From: Lysobacter arenosi
GTDB taxonomy: Bacteria; Pseudomonadota; Gammaproteobacteria; Xanthomonadales; Xanthomonadaceae
Reading direction: 5' to 3'
DNA: 64,000 bases
Assembly: GCF_016613475.2 (NCBI RefSeq)
Contig: NZ_CP071517.1
Span: 2,728,001 to 2,792,000, forward strand
The notes beneath the pieces are model-generated. The model saw only the letters and a program-made list of their open reading frames with translations. It had not been told where the DNA came from and did not search any database. This document shows positions 27,846 through 36,464 of the stretch, in pieces (the stretch's first letter is position 1; every line of letters starts with the position of its first letter). Both the position numbers and the translations under genes were made by a program.

Positions 27846-29612
27846 TCAGCGACGATGACCGCCGCCACCCTGGCGCTGCGGCGGACGGGATTGACGTTGC
27901 ACCTGGTGGCCACCACCGCCACCGCCACCGCGTGACTGCTGCGGGCGACGCGCCGAGGCCTGACTGGAGTGGCCGCGATTGGCCTGCTGGCGCGACTGCT
28001 GCGGATTGCGCGCGCCGGACATCGCGTTGTTGCGCGGTGCCTGCCGCGACGCCTGCTGCGAGCGCGCCTGCTGCCGTGCCTGGTTGTTGCTCTGCTGCGG
28101 ACGCTGGCGGTTCTGCGCCTGCCGATTCTGCGCCGTCTGCTGCGCGCGCTGGCGATCGGCCTGGCTGCGATTGCCGGCGCCGCCGCCGGCGGCGGCACGG
28201 GCGCGTTCGCGATCGGCGTTCTGCGAGCGGTCGCGCGATGCCAGATCCTTCGCGGCATCGGGCCGATTGCCGCCCAGATCGGTCGGCTTCGAACGATCCC
28301 GCGACGCGTGCTGCTGCGCCGCGGACTGTGCACGCTGGCGCTGCGCGTCGCGCGACTGCCCTGCACCCTGGGCACGGTCACGCGCGCCGCCGCCTTCGAG
28401 GCGTTCGCGCGCCTGCGGGTTGTTGCGCAGGTCGCGGTTCGCCGCCTGTGCGCGGTCGCGCGCCTCGCGGTTGCTGCCGGCAGGTGAGCCGATTCCGCGA
28501 TTCTCCATCGAACTGCGCGCACGGTTGCGCGCATCGGCACGGCCCGGGTCGTCGCCACGGAACTGGTTGCGGTTCTGCGCGCCATCGAGCTGGCGGCCGT
28601 AGCGCTCGCGGTTGGCGTTGTCGCGATACGGCACGCCATCGCGGTTGAGCGAGTTGTGCTGCCAGTTGCTGTTGTTGATCTGGCGGTTGGTGTTGATGTT
28701 GTTGTAGCGGTTGACGTCGATGTCGACGTCGCCGCCACCCCAGCCGCCGCCCCAGTCGCAGTCGCCCCACAAGGCGTTGGTGACGGCGATACCGGTACCG
28801 AACGCAAGGCCTGCCATCAGCGCACTGCCGGCGTAATAGCCTGGCGACGGCGGGTAGTACGCCGGCGGATACGACGGGTACGCCCAGCTGCCGTAGACCG
28901 TGGTCGGGTTGTACGACGGGACGTAGACGACCTCCGGGTCGCTTGGCTCGATGATGATGGTCTGCTGCGGTTGTGGTTCCTGGATGATCGTGGTGCCACC
29001 GCCACCGCCGCCGCCACCGTCCGACGGCGCCGCCGCGGGCGCAGGACCGGTCGGCGCGGCCTGCACGGTGACGTTCTGGTACTGGTTGGACGAGAGATTG
29101 CCGGCTGCCTGGGCCTGGCGGCGCAACCGCTGCACGGCATCCATCACTTCGTTGGGCTGGGCGAGGAAGGCATCGCCCAGGCGCTGCACCCAGGCCGGAT
29201 CCTGGCCGAGGCTGTCCAGGGCCTGCGGGAACGCCACCAGCGCCTGCACGCTCGGGTCCCACGGCTGCGAGGCGACCTGCTTGACCGCGTCGTCGCCCTT
29301 GGCATTCGGATTCGCCTTCGACCACGCCGCGGCATCGGCGACGTTGCCCGGATAGGTCGCCGCCATCAGCACCTGGGCCAGCAGCGGATCGGGATAGAGC
29401 GCGATCGGCGCGACCATCTGGTCGAGCTCTTCCTTGCTGAACGACGTCGAGGCCGGAGCGGCCGCCGGCGTCGTCGCGGGTGGAGGCGTGGCCGCGGGGG
29501 CGGCTGGAGCGGGCGCCGGGGCTGTCGCCGCGGGCGCGGGAGTCTTGTCGCCGGAGCACGCGGCCAGCGACAGCAGGACCATGAGAAGGCCAATTCGACG
29601 ATGGTTGCGCAC
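27846..29612 (-). CDS. DUF3300 family lipoprotein with long Arg/Gln-rich tail
   Basis: A 588-residue lipoprotein. The lipobox is LSLAACSG with Cys19, followed by an Ala/Pro linker. DUF3300 covers about residues 57-260, with ELDQMVAPIALYPDPLLAQVLMAATYP and EVVYVPSYNPTTVYGSW. After a Gly/Trp-rich stretch the last 290 residues are low complexity, dominated by Arg, Gln, Asn and Ala and ending GGGGHRR. Such a tail could bind nucleic acid or an anionic polymer, but that is inference. The GTG start at 29612 has a GGGAG site. Function is unknown; it is operonic with DUF2950. Confidence 0.88.
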   Translation of the reverse strand: MRNHRRIGLLMVLLSLAACSGDKTPAPAATAPAPAPAAPAATPPPATTPAAAPASTSFSKEELDQMVAPIALYPDPLLAQVLMAATYPGNVADAAAWSKANPNAKGDDAVKQVASQPWDPSVQALVAFPQALDSLGQDPAWVQRLGDAFLAQPNEVMDAVQRLRRQAQAAGNLSSNQYQNVTVQAAPTGPAPAAAPSDGGGGGGGGTTIIQEPQPQQTIIIEPSDPEVVYVPSYNPTTVYGSWAYPSYPPAYYPPSPGYYAGSALMAGLAFGTGIAVTNALWGDCDWGGGWGGGDVDIDVNRYNNINTNRQINNSNWQHNSLNRDGVPYRDNANRERYGRQLDGAQNRNQFRGDDPGRADARNRARSSMENRGIGSPAGSNREARDRAQAANRDLRNNPQARERLEGGGARDRAQGAGQSRDAQRQRAQSAAQQHASRDRSKPTDLGGNRPDAAKDLASRDRSQNADRERARAAAGGGAGNRSQADRQRAQQTAQNRQAQNRQRPQQSNNQARQQARSQQASRQAPRNNAMSGARNPQQSRQQANRGHSSQASARRPQQSRGGGGGGGHQVQRQSRPPQRQGGGGHRR

Positions 29613-29732
29613 GGACTACTCCCAACGCTGTGTCGTTGAAACCCGCGTCCGCCGGACGATGAAACAGCCCGGAGGGCCCCTGGTTCAGGCGGCGGCTATC
29701 ATGCGCACCACCCCTGCAAGTTTCTTGTGAAC

Positions 29733-30659
29733 ATGACCGAGCCCTCCCCCGGATTCGACGACGTCCGCGACTACCTGACCGGACTGCAGGACCGCATCTG
29801 CGCGGCGATCGAGGCCGTCGACGGCAGCGCGCGCTTCAGCGAGGACCTCTGGCAGCGTGCCGAGGGCGGTGGCGGCCGCACCCGCATCCTTCGCGACGGC
29901 GGCGTGTTCGAACAGGCGGGAATCGGCTTCTCTGACGTATCCGGAACCAGGCTGCCACCGTCGGCCACGGCCGCGCGGCCCGAACTGGCTGGCGCGTCGT
30001 GGCGCGCGGTTGGTGTGTCACTGGTGTTCCATCCGCGCAATCCGTACCTGCCGACCACGCATGCCAACGTGCGCCATTTCCGCGCGATACGCGATGGCGA
30101 GACCGTGGCGTGGTGGTTCGGTGGCGGCTTCGACCTGACCCCGTTCTACCCGTTCGACGCCGACGTGCTGCACTGGCACCGCACCGCGCGCGACCTGTGC
30201 GAGCCGTTCGGTGGCCAGCAGCGCTATGACAAGCACAAGCAGTGGTGCGACGAGTATTTCTTCCTCAAGCACCGCAACGAGACGCGCGGTGTCGGCGGAC
30301 TGTTCTTCGACGACCTGCATGAAGACGCCGACCATGACTTCGCTTACATGCGCGCAGTCGGCGACGGCTTCCTCGATGCCTACCTGCCGATCGTCGAGCG
30401 CCGCAGCCAGACGCCGTTCGGCGATCGCGAGCGCCAGTTCCAGCTGTATCGGCGCGGACGCTACGTCGAGTTCAACCTGGTGTTCGACCGCGGCACGCTG
30501 TTCGGCCTGCAATCGGGCGGCCGCACCGAGTCGATCCTGATGAGCCTGCCGCCGCTGGTGCGCTGGGAATACGGGTTCACGCCCGAGGACGGCAGCGCCG
30601 AGGCACGCCTGGCCGATTACCTGCGGCCGCGCGACTGGTTGAACGAACTGATCCGCTGA
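29733..30659 (+). CDS. hemF: Oxygen-dependent coproporphyrinogen III oxidase
   Basis: Cytoplasmic haem-biosynthesis enzyme that oxidatively decarboxylates two propionates of coproporphyrinogen III. At 308 residues it is the usual length. Family motifs are present: [80 protein letters not shown] and [21 protein letters not shown]. Either the ATG at 29733 or a GTG two codons earlier could be the start. The gene is divergent from the DUF3300 operon. Confidence 0.97.
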   Translation: MTEPSPGFDDVRDYLTGLQDRICAAIEAVDGSARFSEDLWQRAEGGGGRTRILRDGGVFEQAGIGFSDVSGTRLPPSATAARPELAGASWRAVGVSLVFHPRNPYLPTTHANVRHFRAIRDGETVAWWFGGGFDLTPFYPFDADVLHWHRTARDLCEPFGGQQRYDKHKQWCDEYFFLKHRNETRGVGGLFFDDLHEDADHDFAYMRAVGDGFLDAYLPIVERRSQTPFGDRERQFQLYRRGRYVEFNLVFDRGTLFGLQSGGRTESILMSLPPLVRWEYGFTPEDGSAEARLADYLRPRDWLNELIR

Positions 30660-30683
30660 GCACCGCGGTGGCGCGAGGCAGCG

Positions 30684-31172
30684 TCAATCGTCGCTGCCGC
30701 CGCCTTTCTGCTCGTTGGTCATGATGGTGATACGGCCGTCGGTTTCCAGCAGGGCCAACCGCACCCGTTCGATGTCGCTGCATCCTGACTCGCGCATGGC
30801 CTTGGCAAGGTCGTCGCGATTGACGAGCTCGCGCTTGAGCACGTCGCGATAGACATGCCCGTTGCGCACCAGCACGACCGGCACGCCTTCCAGGATGCGC
30901 TCAGCCGTCTTGCTGCGCGAGGTGATGAAGCCGACGAGCCAGTTGAGGATGATGAGCGTCGCAGCCAGCAGCAGCCCGCCGGTCATCGACGTGTCCTTGC
31001 CGAGCAGCGCGTTCTGCACGGCATTGCCGAGCAGCACGATCAACAGCATGTCGAACGCCGTGAGCTGCCCCATCGTGCGCTTGCCCGACATGCGGATCAT
31101 CGCCAGCAGCACCACGTAGACCACGACCGCACGAAAGACAAACTCCCACCACGGCATCGACATCTCGAACAT
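30684..31172 (-). CDS. DUF421 (YetF-like) membrane protein
   Basis: A 162-residue protein with three N-terminal hydrophobic segments (FVFRAVVVYVVLLAMIRMSG, LTAFDMLLIVLLGNAVQNALLG, GGLLLAATLIILNWLVGF) and a soluble C-terminal half containing RILEGVPVVLVRNGHVYRDVLKR and VRLALLETDGRITIM. These are hallmarks of the YetF/DUF421 family, whose role is unclear. The ATG at 31172 has a GGAG site. It is convergent with hemF. Confidence 0.88.
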   Translation of the reverse strand: MFEMSMPWWEFVFRAVVVYVVLLAMIRMSGKRTMGQLTAFDMLLIVLLGNAVQNALLGKDTSMTGGLLLAATLIILNWLVGFITSRSKTAERILEGVPVVLVRNGHVYRDVLKRELVNRDDLAKAMRESGCSDIERVRLALLETDGRITIMTNEQKGGGSDD

Positions 31173-31222
31173 GGAGTGCTCCGGCGACGGGATCGCGGCG
31201 ATTGTGCACCACGCCCACCCCC

Positions 31223-31314
31223 GTCGTCCCGGCGAACGCCGGGACCCACTTTGAGTTAGCGGTGCGTGGGACCTGCAACATCCAGATGGATCCCGGCGTT
31301 CGCCGGGATGACGG
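31223..31314. repeat. Inverted pair of REP-like palindromes
   Basis: Copies at 31223-31248 (GTCGTCCCGGCG / CGCCGGGACCCA, slightly diverged) and 31287-31314 (TGGATCCCGGCG / CGCCGGGATGACGG) lie in opposite orientation, like the pair at 5419-5510. The spacing is also similar (about 38 bp). They sit upstream of the DUF421 gene. Confidence 0.85.
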
Positions 31315-31419
31315 TGTGTGCAATGTCGCGGCAGCAGCAACCGATCCGAAGTCATCAGCCCCCTTGGTAAGGGGGCGCGGCGGCAGCCGCAGGGGATTGG
31401 GAGCACATAGCGGGGCCCG

Positions 31420-31447
31420 AAGTTTGCTGCGCAAACTTTGGGTTTTT
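31420..31447 (+). terminator. Terminator-like hairpin on the + strand
   Basis: AAGTTTGC, TGC and GCAAACTT form an 8-bp stem followed by TGGGTTTTT. No gene on the + strand leads into it from the left for more than 700 bp, so either a small transcript ends here or it is a repeat-derived structure. Confidence 0.4.
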
Positions 31448-31479
31448 ATTGCCCGCGCAAAAAGCGCAGGCAATAAAAA
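31443..31479. repeat. 11-bp perfect inverted repeat
   Basis: TTTTTATTGCC and GGCAATAAAAA flank a 15-base centre that itself contains a GCGC/GCGC stem. The AT ends let it work as a bidirectional terminator. It also contains TTGCCC and, 17 bases on, AATAAA, which resembles a + strand promoter. Confidence 0.6.
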
Positions 31480-31509
31480 GCCCCGCAGGCAGGGGGGGCC
31501 GGCGGGGCT
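31470..31509 (-). terminator. Rho-independent terminator downstream of polA
   Basis: On the minus strand AGCCCCGC and GCGGGGCT form an 8-bp stem followed by TTTTTATTG. It lies about 305 bp after the polA stop, so the polA mRNA may have a long 3' untranslated region, or it may end a separate small RNA. Confidence 0.7.
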
Positions 31510-31715
31510 GGTGGAGCGGGACCTGGGGAGGGGTCTTCGCTCCGGGGGATCACTCCAGGGGAGGGAAGAGATCTACGACAGGCGTTGCACCTGTCGCGAC
31601 CTATATGACCATTCCGTACATGGATGGTTCGTGAAGATTCGGGTTAACAATCCGTTGGATTCAGGACGGATTCATTCTGGGAAAACGATTACCCCGCCGG
31701 TTTTCCTGTTCAGCC
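31485..31715 (+). ncRNA. Candidate small RNA region rich in GGA hairpin loops (speculative)
   Basis: This non-coding stretch between polA and the DUF421 gene is less GC-rich than its surroundings and folds into several small stems on the + strand: CGACAGG/CCTGTCG, ACCAT/ATGGT enclosing GTACATGG, and AATCCGT/ACGGATT with TGGATTCAGG in the loop. The 12-mer GTACATGGATGG at 31616 is close to the CsrA/RsmA consensus. A possible promoter (TTGCCC, 17 bases, AATAAA) lies at 31449-31477. No clear terminator with a T-tract is seen before polA, so transcript and strand are unproven. Confidence 0.3.
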
Positions 31716-31814
31716 AGACACTGAATGCGCTGGCATGAAACTCGCCGGAAGCCCGACCCGGCCAAAACAGGGTCGCGGGTCCTCCGTTCGTCGGCTGAGC
31801 GGCAGCCGACGACC

Positions 31815-34595
31815 CTAGTGTGCCTCATCCCAGTTGGCCCCGACGCCGCTGTCGACCACCAGCGGAACCCGCAGCTGGGCCGCGCCGGACATCCTGGCGC
31901 CGACCTCGGCCAGCAGCGTGTCGACGAACCCCTCCTCCACCTCGAACACCAGTTCGTCGTGGACCTGCAGGACCATCAGGGCACGGTTGCCCTGCCCGGC
32001 CAGCCAGGCGTCGATGGTGATCATCGCCCGCTTGATGATGTCGGCCGCGGTGCCCTGCATCGGGGCGTTGATCGCGGCGCGCTCGGCGCCGGCGCGCAGG
32101 CCCTGGTTGCGGGCCTGGATGTTCTCCAGGTACAGGCGGCGACCGAACACGGTCTCGACATACCCCTGCTCGCGCGCCTGCTGGCGGGTGCGCTCCATGA
32201 AATCGCGCACGCCCGGGTAGCGGCTGAAGTACAGGGCGATGTAGTCCTGCGCCTCGCCGCGGGCGATGCTCAGCTGGCGCGCCAGGCCGAACGCGCCCAT
32301 GCCGTACATCAGGCCGAAGTTGATCGCCTTGGCGGCGCGGCGTTCATTGCCGCTGACCTCTTCCATGGACTTGCCGAACACTTCTGCGGCGGTGGCGCGG
32401 TGGATGTCGGCGCCCGATTCGAACGCGCGCAGCAGGCCGGCGTCCTCCGACAGGTGCGCCATGATCCGCAGCTCGATCTGCGAGTAGTCGCAGGCGACGA
32501 TGCGTCGACCCGGCGGAGCGACGAAGGCCTGGCGGATGCGGCGGCCGTCGTCAGTGCGGATCGGGATGTTCTGCAGGTTCGGGTCGCTCGAGGCGAGCCG
32601 ACCGGTGGCGGCGCCGGCCTGGTGGTAGCTGGTGTGGACGCGACCGGTGTCGCGGTTGACCATCTCCGGCAGCTTGTCGGTGTAGGTGCTGCGCAGCTTG
32701 GCCAGGCCGCGGTACTCGAGGATCACGCGCGGCAGCTCGTGCTGCTCTGCGATCGCCTCCAGCGCTTCCTCGTTGGTCGAGGGCGCGCCCGAGGGCGTCT
32801 TCACCAATGCCGGCAGCTTGAGTTCGTCGAACAGCAGCTGGCCCAGCTGCTTGGGCGAATCCAGGTTGAAGGTGCGGCCGGCCATCTCAGTCGCCTTCTG
32901 CTGCGCGGCCAGCATGCGTCGGCCGAGGTCGGCCGACTGCCGGCGCAGCTCGTCGCCGTCGATCATCACGCCGTTGGCCTCGATCCGTGCCAGCACCGGC
33001 ACCAGCGGCATCTCGATCTCGCGGTAGACGCGCTCCAGTCCCGGCTCGGCCAACAGCCTCGGCGAAAGCGCCCGATGCAGGCGCAGGGTCACGTCGGCGT
33101 CCTCGGCGGCGTAACGCGTGGCATCGTCGATGGCGACCTGCGAGAACGAGATCGCCTTGGCACCCTTGCCCGCGACCTGCTCGTACTTGATGGTGTCGTA
33201 GCCCAGGTAACGCTTGGCCAGCGAATCCATGTCGTGGCGGCTGGCGGTGGCGTTGTAGACGAAGCTTTCGAGCATGGTGTCGTCGGCGTAGCCGGCGATC
33301 TCCATGCCATTGCGGCGCAGGACGTGCAGGTCGTACTTGCCGTGCTGGCCGAGTTTCTTCTTGCCCGGATCGGCGAACAACGGCGCCAGCGCGGCCAGGG
33401 TTTCAGTGCGATCGAGTTGCGCGGGCACGCCCGGATAGTCGTGGCCGAGCGGCAGGTAGGCGGCGCGACCCGGTTCGACAGCGAAGCTCAGTCCGACCAG
33501 GCGTGCCTGCATCGGGTCGAGCGAATCGGTTTCGGTATCGAAGGCGAACTCGTCGGCTTCGCGCAGGCGCGTGATCCAGGCGTCGAGCTGGTCCAGGGTC
33601 AGCACGGTTTCGTATTCGCCCGGCGCCGACAGTTCCGGATGCGGTGGTTCCGCCGGCGCCGATGCCGCGCGCGCATAGCCTGCGGCGGTGTTGCGCACGC
33701 CGGCGCCACGCGCGTCGCCGCTGTCGCTGCTGCCAGCGCCGCCCTCGAGCTCCTTCAGCGCCTGCTTGAAGCCATAGCGCGCGTACATCACCCGCAGGTC
33801 GTCGGCATGCGGCTCGCGCAGCGCCAGTTCGGTCGGCGCGCGCTCGAGTTCCAGGTCGGTGCGGATCGTGGTCAGGGTGCGATTGAGCGGCAGGCGCGGC
33901 AAGGCCGCGCGCAGGTTCTCGCCGATCTTGCCCTTGATCTGGTCGGCGTTGGCGATGACCGCATCGAGCGTGCCGTACTCGCCCAGCCACTTGGCGGCGG
34001 TCTTCGGGCCGCACTTGTCGACGCCGGGGATGTTGTCGACGGCGTCGCCCATCAGCGCCAGCAGGTCGATGATCTGGTCCGGGCGCACGCCGAACTTGTC
34101 GATCACGGTTGCTTCCGAATCCAGGCGGCTGCCGCTCATGGTGTTGACCAGGGCAATGCCCGGACGCACCAGCTGGGCGAAGTCCTTGTCGCCGGTGGAG
34201 ATGGTGACGTCGATGCCCTGCTCGGCCGCGCGCAGCGCCAGCGTGCCGATCACGTCGTCGGCCTCGACGCCGGGAATGCGCAGGATCGTGATGCCCAGTG
34301 CCTCGACGATGTCGCACATCGGCTGCACCTGGGCGCGCAGGTCGTCCGGCATCGGCGGACGGTTGGCCTTGTAGTCGGGATAGAGCTCGTCGCGGAAGGT
34401 CGGGCCCGGTGCGTCGACCACGAAGGCGACGTAGGTCGGTTGTTCCTTCAGTGTCGCGCGCAGCATGTTGACCACGCCGAACAGTGCGCCGGTGGGCTCA
34501 CCGGCGTCGTTGGTCAGCGGAGGCAGCGCATGGAACGCGCGATACAGGTAGCTGGAGCCATCGATCAGGACAAGGCGGGGGGCTGGCTGGTTCAT
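31815..34595 (-). CDS. polA: DNA polymerase I
   Basis: A 926-residue replication and repair polymerase with three domains. The 5' nuclease (about 1-290) has LVLIDGSSYLYRAFHA, DYKANRP and VEADDVIGTLA. The 3'-5' exonuclease (about 320-500) has FAFDTETDSLDP and YAAEDADVTLRL, with the acidic residues intact. The polymerase domain (about 530-926) has VACDYSQIELRIMAHLSED, RRAAKAINFGLMYGMGAFGLA and LQVHDELVFEV. It is divergent from the DUF2782 lipoprotein gene. The stop lies at the edge of the hairpin-rich intergenic region. Confidence 0.98.
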   Translation of the reverse strand: MNQPAPRLVLIDGSSYLYRAFHALPPLTNDAGEPTGALFGVVNMLRATLKEQPTYVAFVVDAPGPTFRDELYPDYKANRPPMPDDLRAQVQPMCDIVEALGITILRIPGVEADDVIGTLALRAAEQGIDVTISTGDKDFAQLVRPGIALVNTMSGSRLDSEATVIDKFGVRPDQIIDLLALMGDAVDNIPGVDKCGPKTAAKWLGEYGTLDAVIANADQIKGKIGENLRAALPRLPLNRTLTTIRTDLELERAPTELALREPHADDLRVMYARYGFKQALKELEGGAGSSDSGDARGAGVRNTAAGYARAASAPAEPPHPELSAPGEYETVLTLDQLDAWITRLREADEFAFDTETDSLDPMQARLVGLSFAVEPGRAAYLPLGHDYPGVPAQLDRTETLAALAPLFADPGKKKLGQHGKYDLHVLRRNGMEIAGYADDTMLESFVYNATASRHDMDSLAKRYLGYDTIKYEQVAGKGAKAISFSQVAIDDATRYAAEDADVTLRLHRALSPRLLAEPGLERVYREIEMPLVPVLARIEANGVMIDGDELRRQSADLGRRMLAAQQKATEMAGRTFNLDSPKQLGQLLFDELKLPALVKTPSGAPSTNEEALEAIAEQHELPRVILEYRGLAKLRSTYTDKLPEMVNRDTGRVHTSYHQAGAATGRLASSDPNLQNIPIRTDDGRRIRQAFVAPPGRRIVACDYSQIELRIMAHLSEDAGLLRAFESGADIHRATAAEVFGKSMEEVSGNERRAAKAINFGLMYGMGAFGLARQLSIARGEAQDYIALYFSRYPGVRDFMERTRQQAREQGYVETVFGRRLYLENIQARNQGLRAGAERAAINAPMQGTAADIIKRAMITIDAWLAGQGNRALMVLQVHDELVFEVEEGFVDTLLAEVGARMSGAAQLRVPLVVDSGVGANWDEAH

Positions 34596-34708
34596 GCGGT
34601 CGATTCTACGGGGTCGCCTGCATGGCGACAGCCGGGCCGTCCATCACCGCCACTTCAGCGCGAACGCGTATCCTGTCAGCTGCGACCCCCACCGGATTGG
34701 AGACCGCC

Positions 34709-35008
34709 ATGCGCAACCACCTGCTCGCCCTCATGCTGCTGCCGCTGACCCTGACGGCTTGCGCAACCATGGGCGCCGGCGACGACCCGACTGCCGGCCT
34801 GCAGGGTGCCGAAGTGCGTTCGCGCACGATCGAAGGTGGCGATCTCATCGAGGAGTACCACGTCGCCGGCCAGCTGCGCGTGGTGAAGATCACCCCGGCC
34901 CGCGGCCCGGTCTATTACCTGACCGACAGCAACGGCGACGGCATCCTCGACAGCAGCAAGGGCGAAGGCCCGATCTCGCCGGTGCAGTACAAGCTCTTCA
35001 GTTGGTAA
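34709..35008 (+). CDS. DUF2782-like small lipoprotein
   Basis: A 99-residue lipoprotein. The signal ends at the lipobox LTLTAC (Cys18). The mature part contains VRSRTIEGGDLIEEYHVAGQL, then VKITPARGPVYYLTDSNGDG and a C-terminal ISPVQYKLFSW, the pattern of DUF2782 proteins next to polA in related bacteria. Function is unknown. Confidence 0.85.
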   Translation: MRNHLLALMLLPLTLTACATMGAGDDPTAGLQGAEVRSRTIEGGDLIEEYHVAGQLRVVKITPARGPVYYLTDSNGDGILDSSKGEGPISPVQYKLFSW

Positions 35009-35018
35009 GCCAAGCACG

Positions 35019-35468
35019 ATGACGACAACGCAAGACCGCGGACACGCTATCCGCACGCTCACTTCCGAATCCGACCTGCGTGCGATCTGGCCGCTGGTCT
35101 CGCAATTGCGACCCGAGTTCGACGAAGACCGCTTCGTCGCGCAGATGCTGCGCCAGATCGGCGAAGGCTGCCGCGCGACGGTGCTGTTCGACGAAGGTGG
35201 CGAGCCGCGCGCGTTTGCCTGCTGGCGGGTGATGGAAATGCTCGCCGTCGGCAAGCATGTCTATGTCGACGACCTGGTCGTGGATACCACGGTGCGCAGC
35301 CGCGGTTACGGCAAGGCCATGCTCGACTGGCTCAAGGCCGAGGCACGGCGCCTGGGCTGCGCGCGGCTGCAGCTGGACTCGGGCACGCATCGCCAGGACG
35401 CGCACGCCTTCTACCTGCGCGAAGGCTTGCGCATCGAGGCGTTCCACTTCGGGATTGCGCTGAAGTAG
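35019..35468 (+). CDS. GNAT family N-acetyltransferase
   Basis: A 149-residue cytoplasmic acetyltransferase. The core acetyl-CoA site is VYVDDLVVDTTVRSRGYGKAMLDWLKAEARRLGC, with the R-x-x-GYG-x-A loop, and the C-terminal part has DAHAFYLREGLRIEAFHFG. The substrate cannot be inferred. It starts 10 bp after the DUF2782 gene, so the two are likely one operon. Confidence 0.92.
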   Translation: MTTTQDRGHAIRTLTSESDLRAIWPLVSQLRPEFDEDRFVAQMLRQIGEGCRATVLFDEGGEPRAFACWRVMEMLAVGKHVYVDDLVVDTTVRSRGYGKAMLDWLKAEARRLGCARLQLDSGTHRQDAHAFYLREGLRIEAFHFGIALK

Positions 35469-35479
35469 CGCACCAGGCC

Positions 35480-35507
35480 GTCATCCCGGCGCACGCCGGG
35501 ATCCAGG
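35480..35507. repeat. REP-like palindrome, single copy
   Basis: GTCATCCCGGCG, CA and CGCCGGGATCCAGG, in the same orientation as the copy at 5419. It begins 11 bp after the acetyltransferase stop. Confidence 0.85.
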
Positions 35508-35612
35508 CTGCGCACCTGTCCGGAGACGACGTCCATGCACTGCAAGAACCGGATATCCGGGCGGGTGTGCGCCTTCTAGATTCATCCGTGCTCCCTTCGA
35601 TAGAGGCACGCG

Positions 35613-35669
35613 ATGAACGTTTCCGACATCCACGACACGTGGCGCAGCCTGTGCGGGGCACGCGCATGA
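35613..35669 (+). CDS. Possible 18-codon leader ORF upstream of the 2OG oxygenase
   Basis: A short frame (MNVSDIHDTWRSLCGARA) starts eight bases after an AGAGG ribosome binding site. It ends in ATGA that overlaps the start of the oxygenase gene. The oxygenase itself has no good site of its own, so its translation may depend on this leader. It is a possible coupling peptide, or a remnant of a lost gene. Confidence 0.35.
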   Translation: MNVSDIHDTWRSLCGARA

Positions 35670-36406
35670 GCGCTCTGCTGCAACCGCGCTGGTATTGCGA
35701 TGGCCTGATCCAGCGCATCGACTGGGTCGACTGGGCGGGCGTCAGCGCGCAACTGGATGCCCAGGGCTGCGCTCGCATACCGGCGCTGCTCGACCCTGGC
35801 GAATGCGACGCGATCGCGGGCCTGTACGACCGTCCCGACGGCTTCCGCAGCACGGTGACGATGGCGCGCCATGGTTTCGGCCGCGGCGAGTACCGCTACT
35901 TCTCCTATCCGCTGCCGGCCGCGGTCGCGGCATTGCGAAGTGCGGTCTATCCGCATCTGGTCGCCATCGCCAACCGCTGGAACGCGGCCATGGCAAACGA
36001 CGTGCGTTACCCCGACGAGCACGCCCGGTTCATCGCCCGGTGCCACGAGGCAGGCCAGACCCGGCCCACGCCGCTGCTGCTGCGCTATGACAAGGGCGAC
36101 TACAACTGCCTCCACCAGGACGTCTACGGCGAACATCTGTTCCCGCTGCAACTGGTGGTACTGCTGTCACGGCCCCAGCACGATTTCGAAGGTGGCGAGC
36201 TGGTCCTCACCGAGCAGCGCCCGCGGATGCAGTCGCGCGTCGAAGTGCTGCCGCTGCGGCAGGGCGATGCGGCCGTGTTCGCGGTACGGGAGCGCCCGGT
36301 CAAGGGCTCCCGCGGCAGCTACCGCGTGCAGATGCGGCATGGAGTGAGCCGCATCCATGCCGGCCGGAGGCACACCCTGGGGGTGATCTTCCACGACGCC
36401 TGCTGA
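35666..36406 (+). CDS. 2-oxoglutarate/Fe(II)-dependent oxygenase
   Basis: A 246-residue protein with the facial triad of the prolyl 4-hydroxylase-like superfamily: LHQD (HxD), then HGVSRIHAGRRHTLGVIFHD supplying the distal His and the 2-oxoglutarate-binding Arg. RYDKGDYNCLHQDVYG, followed by LFPLQLVVLL and EGGELVLTEQRPRMQSR, is typical of the 2OG-FeII oxygenase fold. The substrate is unknown. The start at 35666 overlaps a short upstream frame. Confidence 0.82.
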   Translation: MSALLQPRWYCDGLIQRIDWVDWAGVSAQLDAQGCARIPALLDPGECDAIAGLYDRPDGFRSTVTMARHGFGRGEYRYFSYPLPAAVAALRSAVYPHLVAIANRWNAAMANDVRYPDEHARFIARCHEAGQTRPTPLLLRYDKGDYNCLHQDVYGEHLFPLQLVVLLSRPQHDFEGGELVLTEQRPRMQSRVEVLPLRQGDAAVFAVRERPVKGSRGSYRVQMRHGVSRIHAGRRHTLGVIFHDAC

Positions 36407-36428
36407 CCGGGCCGGCCGACGAACGGTC

Positions 36429-36457
36429 TTGAATTTATTACTTAGGACTCCTAAGTT
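36429..36457 (+). promoter_or_regulatory. Promoter and MarR-type operator
   Basis: TTGAAT (36429) and TAAGTT (36452) are separated by 17 bases. Between and over the -10 lies a perfect palindrome, ACTTAGG-ACT-CCTAAGT (36440-36456). Transcription would begin at about 36464, right at the ATG of the MarR gene, so the message may be leaderless. The palindrome is a likely autorepression site. Confidence 0.65.
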
Positions 36458-36464
36458 ATCGGCC

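Noticed and set aside
31725-34748. A 1007-codon + strand frame opposite polA
   Set aside because: A shadow of polA, with Val/Gln/His-rich composition and no recognisable domain.
35550-35561. CCGGATATCCGG palindrome as an operator
   Set aside because: A single 12-bp palindrome in a GC-rich gap with no promoter nearby is weak evidence.
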